In this document: in pieces, positions 32,346 through 41,828 of the stretch
How positions within the stretch are numbered: the first letter of the stretch is position 1
Layout of the letters: each line of letters begins with the position of its first letter
Source: Chloropicon primus
Taxonomy: Eukaryota > Chlorophyta > Chloropicophyceae > Chloropicales > Chloropicaceae
Direction: 5' to 3'
Assembly: GCA_023205875.1 (NCBI GenBank)
Contig: CP060768.1
Location: 248,001-312,000, forward strand
DNA length: 64,000 nucleotides
Translations under genes and position numbers: made by a program
Notes under the pieces: model-generated
Told to the model about the DNA's origin: nothing
Databases searched by the model: none
The model's input: the letters and a program-made list of their open reading frames with translations, nothing else

Positions 32346-32983
32346 CGCCAACCTTCACACAACATGAACCATCACCATCATCACCGCCACCACCAGCAGC
32401 ACCAGCAGCACCAGCAGCAGAGAAGGAGGAAAGGGAAGCGTCAGTCTACGTCCAAGCCACGGATGGAGGACGAAGGGGAGCAACAGCAACACAACTCCAT
32501 CAACAGGTGAGGGGAAGAGATCCAACCTCATGCCCTGCCTCGTCTTCCTCATCGTTTGGTATCGATGGAAAGCCCTCGAGACGTAGATTTCCGTCGTGAA
32601 GACCTCCTCCTCCCTTCCGTCACGTACCTCGTCCTTAACCCTTCCACGAACTCGCTCCGCTCCGCTCTGCTCTGCTCTGCTCGCTTCGTCGTCTTCTGTT
32701 GGCGCCAAAACAAAATGAAGCCCAATTGGCGCGCCAAAGGAAGGCGCAGGTACGAGGTCGGCGACGACGAGGAGTAAACGGCGTGGCGTTGTCGGCAGAG
32801 GAGGTCGTGTGGAGGTGGAGGGATCGAAAGCACGTCTCGCGAGCTTTCCGTGGAATGCTCGGTTGAAAGGAATGGCGACGTGAGGAGGATTTGAGGACCA
32901 GGAGAAGGGAGGAACGAGCTCAGAGCAAGGGGGGACCAAGCTGAGGAGAAGTGGAGAGGTGAGGTGCATCCCTGTTGAGGGGC
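32346..32983. promoter_or_regulatory. Divergent region between the Tudor-like gene and the WDR81-like gene
   Basis: No gene seen. CAC/CAG triplet runs lie at about 32366-32425. Two opposed copies of the recurring element occur: GATGGAAAGCCCTCGAGACG at 32564-32583, facing the minus-strand gene, and CGTCTCGCGAGCTTTCCG at 32833-32850, facing the plus-strand gene, 134 bases before its ATG. Confidence 0.5.
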
Positions 32984-35900
32984 ATGGTGATGGTGGCGGA
33001 GAGTATTCGTCAGAGTGTGCTGGAGACTCTTGTGAGGCAGCACTGCGGCGAAACTCTCGAGGTGTTGTATTATGTGACTCCAGCTTGTTCGAGGGGGTCC
33101 GACCGAGGGGAGGAGGCCTGCGTGTGCAGGGTGACGGCAAGCAGAGGGGCGGGGACTTCGGGACGGGTGGATGCACCGACCACGGCGAACGTCATTCTGA
33201 GGCTTCACCGAGGGGCGTCATTGTCGGGTTCGTGTGGGACCAGTGCGGTGGAAGTCCAGGGCAGCGGGGGCGAGGCCAAGTTGGAGGGAGACAGCTTGGC
33301 GGGGGGAGAGAACGGGGAGAGCAGCACCAAGCTCTGGGATTTTTTGGAGGAGCTTCGGGTGGGCAATGCCGGTGGCGATCTTATCGAGCTGGACGACGAC
33401 GGCGGGTCCGGGAAAAGCACGTTTCGAGCGAGGGAGGTGGAGTACCTGCCGTTCACGGATGCCTCGATACGGGACGTGTTGAGGGGGTACGAGAAGGCAA
33501 CTTTCGAGAGCTTCAACCGTGGAGCGGGCCGAGGTGCTGCTCACGATGAAGAAAAGCCGTCTTACTACCTTCACCCGAACATCTTGACCCCCATGGCGTT
33601 CTTCTCGGCCGGGAGTTCTGTCCTCAGCATCTACCCCAGCGCCGGCAAGAATCTCTCGAGCGTCCTCAAGTACAGCACCAAGGGCTTCTTGAGCACGGCG
33701 ACCTTGAGCTTGGTGGTTTACCAGATTGCACAGCTCGTGAAATTCTGCCACAACTCTGGAGTGACCTTTGGAGACCTGTCCGCATCGAAATTATTCATGA
33801 ACGACGACGCCCTCATCTTCGCCCTGGTGGATTATCACAAGATAGTCAAGCCCGCGGGGGGAAAGGGCGACGTGGGAGTTGGCCAGGGCGGCCAGGGCGC
33901 CGCTTCGGACGAGGAAGCTACTGGCAGCTTCGACTCAACGGAGGTGGTTCAGTCCCTGTCGCAAGCTTTTGTGGCATGGAGAGAGGGTGCCCTGAGCAAC
34001 TTCGACTATCTTATGAAGCTGAATGCGGCGTGCGGGAGAGAGAGAGGAAATCTGGCTTTCTACCCCGTGCTCCCTTGGGTGATCACTATGGCGTCTGACC
34101 CCAGCAGCGAGGGGTCCTGCGAGACTGGGTTGGACAGGAACGATGATCGCGACGGCACGAGCAAAGGCCGCGGGGAGGGGGAAGAAGGAGGGAGTGGCGC
34201 CTGGCGAGATCTGTCGAAAACCAAGTGGAGGCTGGCGAAGGGCGATCTGCAGCTCGACATGACGTACATCTCGTCCGATCCTCCTCACCACGTTTCTGAC
34301 GAGGCCCTTTCAGAGCTTACGATTTGTGTCTACCTGGCTCGGCGGCTGCAGAAGAAAGTCCTGACGGACGTCGTCAGAGCAGTCTTTGAACCAAGAGAGT
34401 ACCCCAGTTCGATGGCAAGAATGTACAGCTGGACGCCGGACGAGGCGATTCCGGATTTCTATGACAACCCAGAGATATTCTCTTCCATCCACCGCGAGAT
34501 GGCTGACTTGCAGGTGCCGGGCTGGGCTTCGTCCCCCGAGGAATTTGTTCGCAAGCACAGAGCTGCGCTGGAGAGCCCAAGGGTCTCCGAGGTGCTTCAC
34601 CATTGGATCGACTTGAACTTTGGGTATGCCATGTACGGGGAAGCGGCCATCAGGAACAAGAACGTTCATCTGCCCCACAGGGACACGTGCTTTCCAAGAA
34701 ATAGGGGCAGGTACCAGATGTTCACGGAATCTCACCCTCCGCGGTTTCCGTCACCAAGAAAGGAGCTGGCGTTCAACCTTGTGATTAATCAGGAGAGGGT
34801 CCAGAGGTTCGTGGCAAGCCAATTCTCTTTCTGCAAGAAGCAGGGCTCTGAGCACCAGGAGAGTCGCTTGTCTGACATCTTCTTCCTGTGCCAGGCGGCC
34901 TTTGCCCTTTTCAGCACGAGAAAGAGGGACATCTTGCATGCGGATGCCGGGTATTGCTGTGGCGGGAAGAAGGACATCGGCGTCTCTGAGGTCACCGAGC
35001 ATCTGTTTCCACACTCTCTGCAGAAATATGTCTCCGGGCTGCTGTCTACCTCCGCGGCATTCGCCATGGACCAGGTCATCCTTTGTCCTAGCTTTGAGTC
35101 TCACACCAAAGACGTGTATGATTTGATGACTTACGTCAACGATCCATCGATTGACCTGCACTCGAAGTTGAAGCTCACCCAGAAGGCTCTCAGGCGGGTC
35201 CAGTTTGCCGGGTCCGTGGACAGGGGGGTGTATGTCATTATTTTCAGAGTCGTGCTGAACATGCTGCACTTGCCGGACGGGGGGTTCGCGTTGGAACCCA
35301 GCGAGAAGGAGAGGCCCAGTGAAGAGATGGGAAGGGACCTTATGACGATTCTGGAAGTGCTCCTCAGAGAACTGCCCAAAGCGACCTCAAGCGGATTCCT
35401 CATTCCTTTTGTGGTGAACGCGTTCCAGGGCGCGGCGCCAACCCACAACTTGTCTGGGAAGAGGCACCTGGGACTGAATCTTTCCGAGCTGCTGCTGAAG
35501 CCCTCGTTCATACGCAGACTGCTTCACGTGCTGGGGGCAAACACGTTCTTCAAGTCGATTTTCCCAAAGATTTTGGAATTTGTGACGCAAAAGATGGAGA
35601 CCAGGTCAGTCCAGCTCGTGTCCGACGTTCTGATCAGCTTGGTGGACTACGTGCCGCTGCCGGTCACCGTGAAGCAAGTGCTAGATCCAATCCTGAACTT
35701 GCTTTACTATGACGCGTGTTTCATGCAGTTGGCTCTGAACGTGTCAAAGCATTTGGGAGGGAGCTTCATTCGCTTTCAGCTGTATCCCAGGCTCGTGGAG
35801 ATCGTCAAGAAGGTCGTTCTTGCCACAGGAAAAAGCCAGAGGGCACGGCGGCAAAGGATGTTCAGACCCACCACGCAGATTTCGGAGCACCTCTCTTACA

Positions 35901-37468
35901 GCCTCGTGCTGCTGCAGTGCATACTGGAGGAGATCGAGCCCTCAGTAATCATGAAGACCTTGATCGAGGACACTCTCCACAAGGACATCCAGCAGCCAAG
36001 CATTCTGTTTCAGATGCTGTTGCTGCCGTATCCAGATTTGTCGGTCCTCTCCAACACCGCAAGGCTCTTGGTTGAAGGCTCGAAGGTCGGGGGTGGGATC
36101 GAGTACATGCAGGAGACGTTGCTGCCCAATTTGGAGCCGATCTTTTATGTCAGCGAGGATTCCACGCCAGAGTACGTCACCTCCATCTCGTACTTGTACA
36201 AACTGCTGTGCCGCGAAATTGGCGAGGAGGGCGTTCGCTTGGCCACGAGGGAGTGGCCTTCGACGGACAGCGTGAGGGCTCAGGACACCGCGAGCGTGGA
36301 ATTGAGCATGAAGGCCGTGCTGCTGAGCAACTACGAGGAGGCGAGACCTCCGTGGGCAGGGGAAGGGCTGAGGAAGAAAAAATTGTCGTATGGGTGGCTA
36401 AGGAAGAGCCAGGACAGGCCTGTCCTGCCGTTCAATCCGTTGATGCCAGAAGGCATCAAGATTGCCCCGGAAAGTTACATGACCTCTCTGGACGACAAGT
36501 TTGAGCAAGGGTTCAAGTGCATTCACCAATTCAAGCCCTCCGTCTCCAAAGTGAGGTTCATGGTGGGCGAAGAGATGGGGCAGCTGGTGCTGGCTGCTGG
36601 TTCAGCGAGCTCATCCTCCAGTTCCCCCGTGATCAGGGCTTGGAATTTCGAGGAGGAAACGGTGGAGCGCATCTATGTGAACCACACGTCGACGATCTCC
36701 GGCATGTCCTCGCTTTGGAACGGGAAAGTCGTCGCGTCGTGCGAGGTGTCCGGGCTGCTCCACATCTGGGAGCCGCACACGGAGGCTGAGATGGTGTACA
36801 ACTACGGCGACGCTGGGGAGAGGGCATCTGACGTGGTGAGGGAGGGCGGATGCACCTGCATGGCGACTCACGAGGAGTGCATCATCATGGGGACAGGGGC
36901 GGGAACCCTGGTGTCCTTCGACGCGAACGCCCAGAGGCCCTACGGCTCATGGCGGGCTACGCCACACGCAGAGAACGGTTCGATACAGTGCGTGGCGTCC
37001 GATCACGCCGGCCAGCTGTGCGCGGGATTCTCTAACGGCAGGGCCTCGCTCCTGGACCCTCGCTCGGGCGAGGTGACCTGCCACTTTGAGGCAATGCAGG
37101 GGGGAGCGCCCATCCAGTGTCTTCGCTTCGTTGACCCCCACCTTCTCTGCGCGGGTGGGAGGGATGCCATCAAGATTTTCGACATCAGAAAGGTCTCGGA
37201 GGGCTTCCGGACAGCGACGTCCCGCAAGGGGGGCGCGCCCACGGGCATCTACCCCGTCGGCCGGAAAGTTTTGGTCAGCTGGGGGCCAAGGCTCCAGGTC
37301 GTGGACCCCACGAGCCCTGAACCGGAGTTCAACCCCAAGCCTTTCAAGCTGAAGAACAGGAATGGCGTCAAGGAGAACAGCACCATTTCTGGCGTGAGCC
37401 TCCTGGGCCTGTCCCACTCCATCATCGTGGGAAACGAGAACGCCATTTTGTTCTACTCTGTGAACTAA
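32984..37468 (+). CDS. WDR81/GFS12-like protein: kinase-like, BEACH and WD40 domains
   Basis: 1494 residues, no intron, from the ATG at 32984 (Met3 at 32990 is also possible). A kinase-like region lies at about 190-290 (HPNILTPMAFFSAGSSVLSI; CHNSGVTFGDLSASKLFM; FALVDYHKIVKP). It lacks an HRD motif, so it is probably a pseudokinase. The BEACH domain is at about 405-565 (KWRLAKGDLQLDMTYISSDP; HHVSDEALSELTICVYLARR; EYPSSMARMYSWTPDEAIPD; HHWIDLNFGYAMYGEAAIRN). A long helical repeat region follows, then C-terminal WD40 repeats from about 1185 to the end. This order is that of animal WDR81 and plant GFS12/BCHC2, which act in endosomal phosphoinositide control, aggrephagy and vacuolar protein trafficking. 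Confidence 0.88.
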   Translation: MVMVAESIRQSVLETLVRQHCGETLEVLYYVTPACSRGSDRGEEACVCRVTASRGAGTSGRVDAPTTANVILRLHRGASLSGSCGTSAVEVQGSGGEAKLEGDSLAGGENGESSTKLWDFLEELRVGNAGGDLIELDDDGGSGKSTFRAREVEYLPFTDASIRDVLRGYEKATFESFNRGAGRGAAHDEEKPSYYLHPNILTPMAFFSAGSSVLSIYPSAGKNLSSVLKYSTKGFLSTATLSLVVYQIAQLVKFCHNSGVTFGDLSASKLFMNDDALIFALVDYHKIVKPAGGKGDVGVGQGGQGAASDEEATGSFDSTEVVQSLSQAFVAWREGALSNFDYLMKLNAACGRERGNLAFYPVLPWVITMASDPSSEGSCETGLDRNDDRDGTSKGRGEGEEGGSGAWRDLSKTKWRLAKGDLQLDMTYISSDPPHHVSDEALSELTICVYLARRLQKKVLTDVVRAVFEPREYPSSMARMYSWTPDEAIPDFYDNPEIFSSIHREMADLQVPGWASSPEEFVRKHRAALESPRVSEVLHHWIDLNFGYAMYGEAAIRNKNVHLPHRDTCFPRNRGRYQMFTESHPPRFPSPRKELAFNLVINQERVQRFVASQFSFCKKQGSEHQESRLSDIFFLCQAAFALFSTRKRDILHADAGYCCGGKKDIGVSEVTEHLFPHSLQKYVSGLLSTSAAFAMDQVILCPSFESHTKDVYDLMTYVNDPSIDLHSKLKLTQKALRRVQFAGSVDRGVYVIIFRVVLNMLHLPDGGFALEPSEKERPSEEMGRDLMTILEVLLRELPKATSSGFLIPFVVNAFQGAAPTHNLSGKRHLGLNLSELLLKPSFIRRLLHVLGANTFFKSIFPKILEFVTQKMETRSVQLVSDVLISLVDYVPLPVTVKQVLDPILNLLYYDACFMQLALNVSKHLGGSFIRFQLYPRLVEIVKKVVLATGKSQRARRQRMFRPTTQISEHLSYSLVLLQCILEEIEPSVIMKTLIEDTLHKDIQQPSILFQMLLLPYPDLSVLSNTARLLVEGSKVGGGIEYMQETLLPNLEPIFYVSEDSTPEYVTSISYLYKLLCREIGEEGVRLATREWPSTDSVRAQDTASVELSMKAVLLSNYEEARPPWAGEGLRKKKLSYGWLRKSQDRPVLPFNPLMPEGIKIAPESYMTSLDDKFEQGFKCIHQFKPSVSKVRFMVGEEMGQLVLAAGSASSSSSSPVIRAWNFEEETVERIYVNHTSTISGMSSLWNGKVVASCEVSGLLHIWEPHTEAEMVYNYGDAGERASDVVREGGCTCMATHEECIIMGTGAGTLVSFDANAQRPYGSWRATPHAENGSIQCVASDHAGQLCAGFSNGRASLLDPRSGEVTCHFEAMQGGAPIQCLRFVDPHLLCAGGRDAIKIFDIRKVSEGFRTATSRKGGAPTGIYPVGRKVLVSWGPRLQVVDPTSPEPEFNPKPFKLKNRNGVKENSTISGVSLLGLSHSIIVGNENAILFYSVN

Positions 37469-38072
37469 CCCCTGTGAACTAGGATTAATAAAATTAATTG
37501 TACTACGTATCATCCTATCTTGTAGCCTAGTGGAACTGTAGGAAAAGAAAAGAGAGATAGGGCGGAGAGGAGGGAGAGGAGGGGGGGAGATCGAAGACAT
37601 TGCAAAGTCATTACTGGTTGTGCCCCCCCCCCCCCCACACACACACACACAATCGTTACTGGTGCACACCCAGCAAGCACCTCTTGCAGTGAACAAAAGT
37701 CATTGATCATCACTGATCATGCCAAGGGGGAGAGGAGGAGGGGATGGTGATAGTGGTGATGATGATGGGTGATGATGGCGGGGAAGGAGGGGGACGGTGG
37801 GAGGTCGAAGGACAATGGATTTATGCTCCTCTCCCTCTTACCAAAGAACTCTCGCTTGATGGGGTAACCGGGAAAGAAGGTCCTTGAAGAAATTTCGGCC
37901 AGGCCCCACAAAGTCCAAGAAAAACTTCAAATTATTTTAGCCACCGCGAGAGAGAGAGAGAGGAAGTGGTGGGGGTTTGGAGAGAGGGAGAGGGAGAGAG
38001 AGATAGGGAGAGAGAGGAAGAGGAAGAGGGAGGAAACTGATTGGTTGGGTGAATTGAGTTGAGGCGGACAGC
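37469..38072. other. Intergenic region rich in simple repeats
   Basis: No gene seen. It includes the 3' end of the WDR81-like gene (TTAATAAAATTAATTG). A C-run followed by (CA)n lies at about 37623-37650, GATGAT/GGTGAT triplets at about 37740-37775, and GA-rich sequence at about 37948-38030 just upstream of the next ATG, in its sense strand. Confidence 0.5.
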
Positions 38073-39566
38073 ATGAGCGAGGGAGAAGGAAGGACTCCGA
38101 AGGGTCTCGTGCACCGGCGGGCTCTGAAGCAGGCCATAGCGGAGACCACACATATGGAACACGAGAGGGAGCACCTGTTTGATGAGCTGGAAGCCCAAGG
38201 GCTGAACCTTCAGGGTGTGGTAGAAATGCGTAACAGGGTGCCTGAGCTTTGTCAGAAACTCGGGTGCAGCGTTGAGATGGGGGAAAAGCTTCACCACTAT
38301 TGTTGTCAGGAATACTCGAGAGTCTTGAAAGTGGAGGGCGACGAGAGGGCTTGCGTGGCGCCGACGATAAGCTATATCAAGTGGAGCAACAGCAGCAGCG
38401 TGAAGCAGCAGCAGCAAGACAATGGCAAGACTTCCAAGCTGAGTGGCATTCCAAAGATGCAGTCTTTGGGCAACACACCGGTGGTAGTGTCTCGGCCGGA
38501 GAGGGAGGGGGAAGGAGGCAAGGAGGAGGAGTCAGAGCCCACGACGGCAAGCTCCGTGAAAGCAAAGTTTGAGGTGACAGACGAGACGGTGTCTGTGGAA
38601 TTGAACCCGGGGCAGCCTCTGGTTCCGAGCCCGGAATGGCGGGCAGGCGGGGCGCCTTGCCTGAACACGACGGCGAACTTCAACAAACGCGAGGAAAAGA
38701 GAAGGGAGCAACTTGAGCTCGAGTTGTCCGAGGCCTCGAAGAGAGCGGAGGAGGAGAAGCAAAGGAAAGAGAGGCTGTTCAAGCTCGCCTTGCGGGGTCC
38801 CAAGGCGAAGAGGCCGGCCTCCGCGTCACCGAAATTCAGCGTGGGCCCCCACAAGCTTCAGATCGACGTCGCGATGGAAGCGAGGGCAGAAAGAAAGACG
38901 GAGCTCATGGTCCAAGAGGAGATGGAGGCGAAGAGAAGGCAAAAAGAGGAGAGGCAAAGGAAGGCAAAGCTGAAGCAGATGGCGCTGAAGGGGCCAGCCG
39001 TCCCCCCGAGGCCGCAGAGGCCAAAATCGGCGACTTCTCCGCCCAATCCGACTGCGTACGCCGACTGCCCTTCGCCCAATCGCTACGTTCCATCCACTTC
39101 GAGCTTCAAGCCGTTCCTGTGCAACTCGAGCGAGAGGGCCAAGCAGAGGGCCAAGTTCGAGGAGTACCTCAAGGAGAAGGAAAGCATCGAGGCTGCTCGC
39201 GAGAGGGAGATGAGGGTGCTCGAAGAAAAGGAGGCGGAAAGGAAGGTGAAAGAGCTCAGGAAGAGCATGGAGTTCAAAGCGAACCGTAAGCCAGACTTTG
39301 AGAAGGTCAAGTTCTCGCCGAAGAATCTTCACTACAATGAGCCAAAGGAGCCTGGGCAGGTCAGCTTGAGGGAACACGTGAGGGAGAGAGAGGCCGCAAA
39401 GGTGGCGAAGAAAGAAGAGGAGAGGATTTTGGAGGAGGAACGGGCAGCTCAAGAATACAAGGATCTGAGAAAGAGCATGAGCAGCTTCAAGGCTAGAAAA
39501 ATGCCAAACTTTGGCAAGAAACCTTTCAGCCCAGTCCTTAACCGAGGCAAGAAGGGCTCGCCTTGA
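38073..39566 (+). CDS. Coiled-coil protein with C-terminal TPX2-type motifs, probable microtubule-associated protein
   Basis: 497 residues, no intron, true ATG. The N-terminus has a short helical region (about 20-85; HEREHLFDELEAQGLNLQGV, MGEKLHHYCCQEYSRVL). Then come long charged helices rich in Glu, Lys and Arg. Basic Ser-Pro/Pro-Lys patches occur (KRPASASPKFSVGPH; PPRPQRPKSATSPPNP). Near the C-terminus the pattern LRKSM-x-F-K-A-x-x-x-P-x-F is repeated: LRKSMEFKANRKPDFEKVKF and LRKSMSSFKARKMPNFGKKP. This resembles the TPX2 C-terminal motif (F-K-A-R-P-x-P-x-F) of microtubule-binding proteins. A role on microtubules or the cilium is inferred; FAM161-type proteins are an alternative. Confidence 0.7.
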   Translation: MSEGEGRTPKGLVHRRALKQAIAETTHMEHEREHLFDELEAQGLNLQGVVEMRNRVPELCQKLGCSVEMGEKLHHYCCQEYSRVLKVEGDERACVAPTISYIKWSNSSSVKQQQQDNGKTSKLSGIPKMQSLGNTPVVVSRPEREGEGGKEEESEPTTASSVKAKFEVTDETVSVELNPGQPLVPSPEWRAGGAPCLNTTANFNKREEKRREQLELELSEASKRAEEEKQRKERLFKLALRGPKAKRPASASPKFSVGPHKLQIDVAMEARAERKTELMVQEEMEAKRRQKEERQRKAKLKQMALKGPAVPPRPQRPKSATSPPNPTAYADCPSPNRYVPSTSSFKPFLCNSSERAKQRAKFEEYLKEKESIEAAREREMRVLEEKEAERKVKELRKSMEFKANRKPDFEKVKFSPKNLHYNEPKEPGQVSLREHVREREAAKVAKKEEERILEEERAAQEYKDLRKSMSSFKARKMPNFGKKPFSPVLNRGKKGSP

Positions 39567-39674
39567 AGGCAATGACTGCGAACAGATGAAAAGCATATCA
39601 ATTTTCTTCCGGTCCCGGATGACGCCTTGCGGTTTGGGCCTATCATGATCACTATCAATCAAAAAAAGGAATAT

Positions 39675-41828
39675 TTATAATACAGGGCTCTGCAAGGCGA
39701 GTATGATTTCAGACAATACTTTACAAGATTCCTCCCACGCCCCCAACCCTTTCGTTCTGCTGTACGTTCGAAGGTTGTGCCTCAGCCCATGGGAGCCTCC
39801 CGCGCTGTTGTTCTGGTAGGCATCCCAAGACCCGTGATTCATCAGTAGCTGGACAAAGACTTGCCACAAACCTATCACCGTTTCCATGTAAGCGGAATGG
39901 GGAGTCGAGAACGACAATGTCGATGGGTGCGCTTTCTGCATGTTCACCGACCTGAGGAGATCCGTCTCGAGAAGGGTGATGGCGTGCGGCACGAACATTG
40001 GCCACCACACCTCTGAGCCCCCGAGGGAGGACACTATCGTTTCAGCGAACCGCCTTTGCTCCATTACAGCAGCCCCCGTCTCTGCTTCGGTGTCGTTCCC
40101 CCGAGAAACGTTCACGAAGGGGCAGGAAGAAGCAAGGCCGTGTCCCTGGTCCGGCACGAGAGAATACAGTTTCGCTGCTTCGTCCTCAGAGACCGCGGCT
40201 TGCAAAATTCGTGGAAAGCTTGGTGGCAGCAGCCCAACATCGTTGGCCGTCGCGATCAGGCTTCTCCTGCTATCCGAGATGCTCTGGGCGATTCGAAGCC
40301 CCACGTGCGCAGAGCTGACTGTGTAGACCAGGCAAGTGTGGTCCTTGTTGATGTCAAACCGAGCGGTTTCAAGTCTGTGCGGTTTCGACACAACGTTGAA
40401 CAGAAAGCATTGCAGGGAAAAACTTCCCAGCAGGAGTGCGTTCCCAAATTCTGCGATGCGAACCTTGCTAGCGTCAAGACCCTCCCCTTGAGTGAAGAAG
40501 AGAAGCGATATGTCAGCCTTCGATTCCTCGATTCTCCTGACCGTGCTCACCCCATCATCTGCAAAGTGGCAGTGATCCACAATCTCGCTGTAATCGGGTG
40601 ACAAGTTCTCCCGAGGATGCGTCACGAGGTAGATTATCTGGGAGGGCAAGGGCAAGGAACCCTTGCCCCGGTCCAGCATCCTCAGGGACAGCCTTCCACA
40701 CAGGTGCCTGCTTTCCTCGGCGCCGTCATGCCCCCCTGTTGTTGAGATCCTGATCCACCGCTTGGGAACAAGGGGCCACGGCAAGTGCGGAACTTGCCCC
40801 AAAGTCTCGTTCGAAGTGCTTTCAAGGAACGCCTCCAGCTCCAAGTTCAAAGGCATGCGATCCAGCATGTACGAGACGTCGCTTGTCCTTTGCCCAGGTT
40901 GTTTTGGTTCCCTGGAGCCAAGGCGGGCCTCATAGGCCCGGTCACCGTCCCTCGATGCCCTGGCCACGGCGTGAACGTACACAGGGGGGTTCGAGATCCT
41001 CCACCTCGGCTCTGAGCCCGACCCTTTCGTCACCAAATTGCGCCCGCTCGTGGCCTCCTCGACCACGAGGCGTCCCTCAGAGTCGCGGGTCTCTCCCGTG
41101 CTTTGGCTGATGGCCCACGAAGCGACCAAACCCTCGTTCCTCTTGCTCTCCTCCGCTTCGCAGGGCTGCGGTGCAGGACTCGCGCTCGAGAAGGTGACCA
41201 TGTCCCTCGCGAGCTGCGAAGCAGTCCTGGCGGAGCTCCAGAGGTGGACCCCAGCGATCTGCCCGTGCATCCTCAGCTGCGGAAAGTCTGGAGACCCTCC
41301 GACCAGTACTCCTTCGCCCCAAGTGCCTGTCGAGAGGGACCTGTGAGAGAGTGGCACGACCTCCCCTGGCTGGGCATCCACGAAGACTTGTATGGTCCCG
41401 TTGCTGAAGACTCCGCTGACGTAGTGCCACGCCTTGGGCAGCTGGAGACTCCTGTTGGATATGGTCCTGAGCTGTCCCCCGGTGAAAAGGCCGAAGCACG
41501 CTTTCTCCCCCTCGTCCAGGAACAGAGCCCACCCATTCTCCCTGTTTGCCGTGCCTGCGACCCAGTTGTACCGCTTGTGCCTGTCCACCTTGACCCAAGC
41601 TGATACCGTGGCAGCGTTGAGGTCCTCGGGCGCCTCGAGCGCACCGGATCCAAAGTAAGTCCTGGAAGCCTTTTCGCCGTCAAAGTGCAAGGATCTTTGG
41701 GGGGAGAGGAGACTGACGCCGCCATCCGCCACGTGGTTCTGCTCGGAGCCCGAGACGACGACGCCAGCAAGGGCCACCAGCAGCACCACCAGAGACCTCC
41801 TCAGCAGCATCATAAACACAGTTCTCAT
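39675..41828 (-). CDS. Secreted or membrane-anchored protein with LamG/concanavalin-like domain
   Basis: 717 residues, no intron, from the ATG at 41828. The N-terminal hydrophobic segment (RRSLVVLLVALAGVVVSGS) is a signal peptide. A laminin-G-3/concanavalin-A-like domain follows at about 40-205: SLHFDGEKASRTYFGSGALE, ATVSAWVKVDRHKRYNWVAG, WHYVSGVFSNGTIQVFVDAQ, GEGVLVGGSP and IAGVHLWSSARTASQLARDM are textbook for this fold. The remaining 500 residues contain a galactose-binding-like beta region with a WIRISTTGGHDGAEESRHLC segment. They match no family I recognise. Cell-surface or extracellular carbohydrate binding is plausible. Confidence 0.75.
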   Translation of the reverse strand: MRTVFMMLLRRSLVVLLVALAGVVVSGSEQNHVADGGVSLLSPQRSLHFDGEKASRTYFGSGALEAPEDLNAATVSAWVKVDRHKRYNWVAGTANRENGWALFLDEGEKACFGLFTGGQLRTISNRSLQLPKAWHYVSGVFSNGTIQVFVDAQPGEVVPLSHRSLSTGTWGEGVLVGGSPDFPQLRMHGQIAGVHLWSSARTASQLARDMVTFSSASPAPQPCEAEESKRNEGLVASWAISQSTGETRDSEGRLVVEEATSGRNLVTKGSGSEPRWRISNPPVYVHAVARASRDGDRAYEARLGSREPKQPGQRTSDVSYMLDRMPLNLELEAFLESTSNETLGQVPHLPWPLVPKRWIRISTTGGHDGAEESRHLCGRLSLRMLDRGKGSLPLPSQIIYLVTHPRENLSPDYSEIVDHCHFADDGVSTVRRIEESKADISLLFFTQGEGLDASKVRIAEFGNALLLGSFSLQCFLFNVVSKPHRLETARFDINKDHTCLVYTVSSAHVGLRIAQSISDSRRSLIATANDVGLLPPSFPRILQAAVSEDEAAKLYSLVPDQGHGLASSCPFVNVSRGNDTEAETGAAVMEQRRFAETIVSSLGGSEVWWPMFVPHAITLLETDLLRSVNMQKAHPSTLSFSTPHSAYMETVIGLWQVFVQLLMNHGSWDAYQNNSAGGSHGLRHNLRTYSRTKGLGAWEESCKVLSEIILALQSPVL

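Noticed and set aside
32366-32425. CRISPR-like or satellite array from CAC/CAG runs
   Set aside because: They are simple triplet repeats with no spacers; the genome is eukaryotic.
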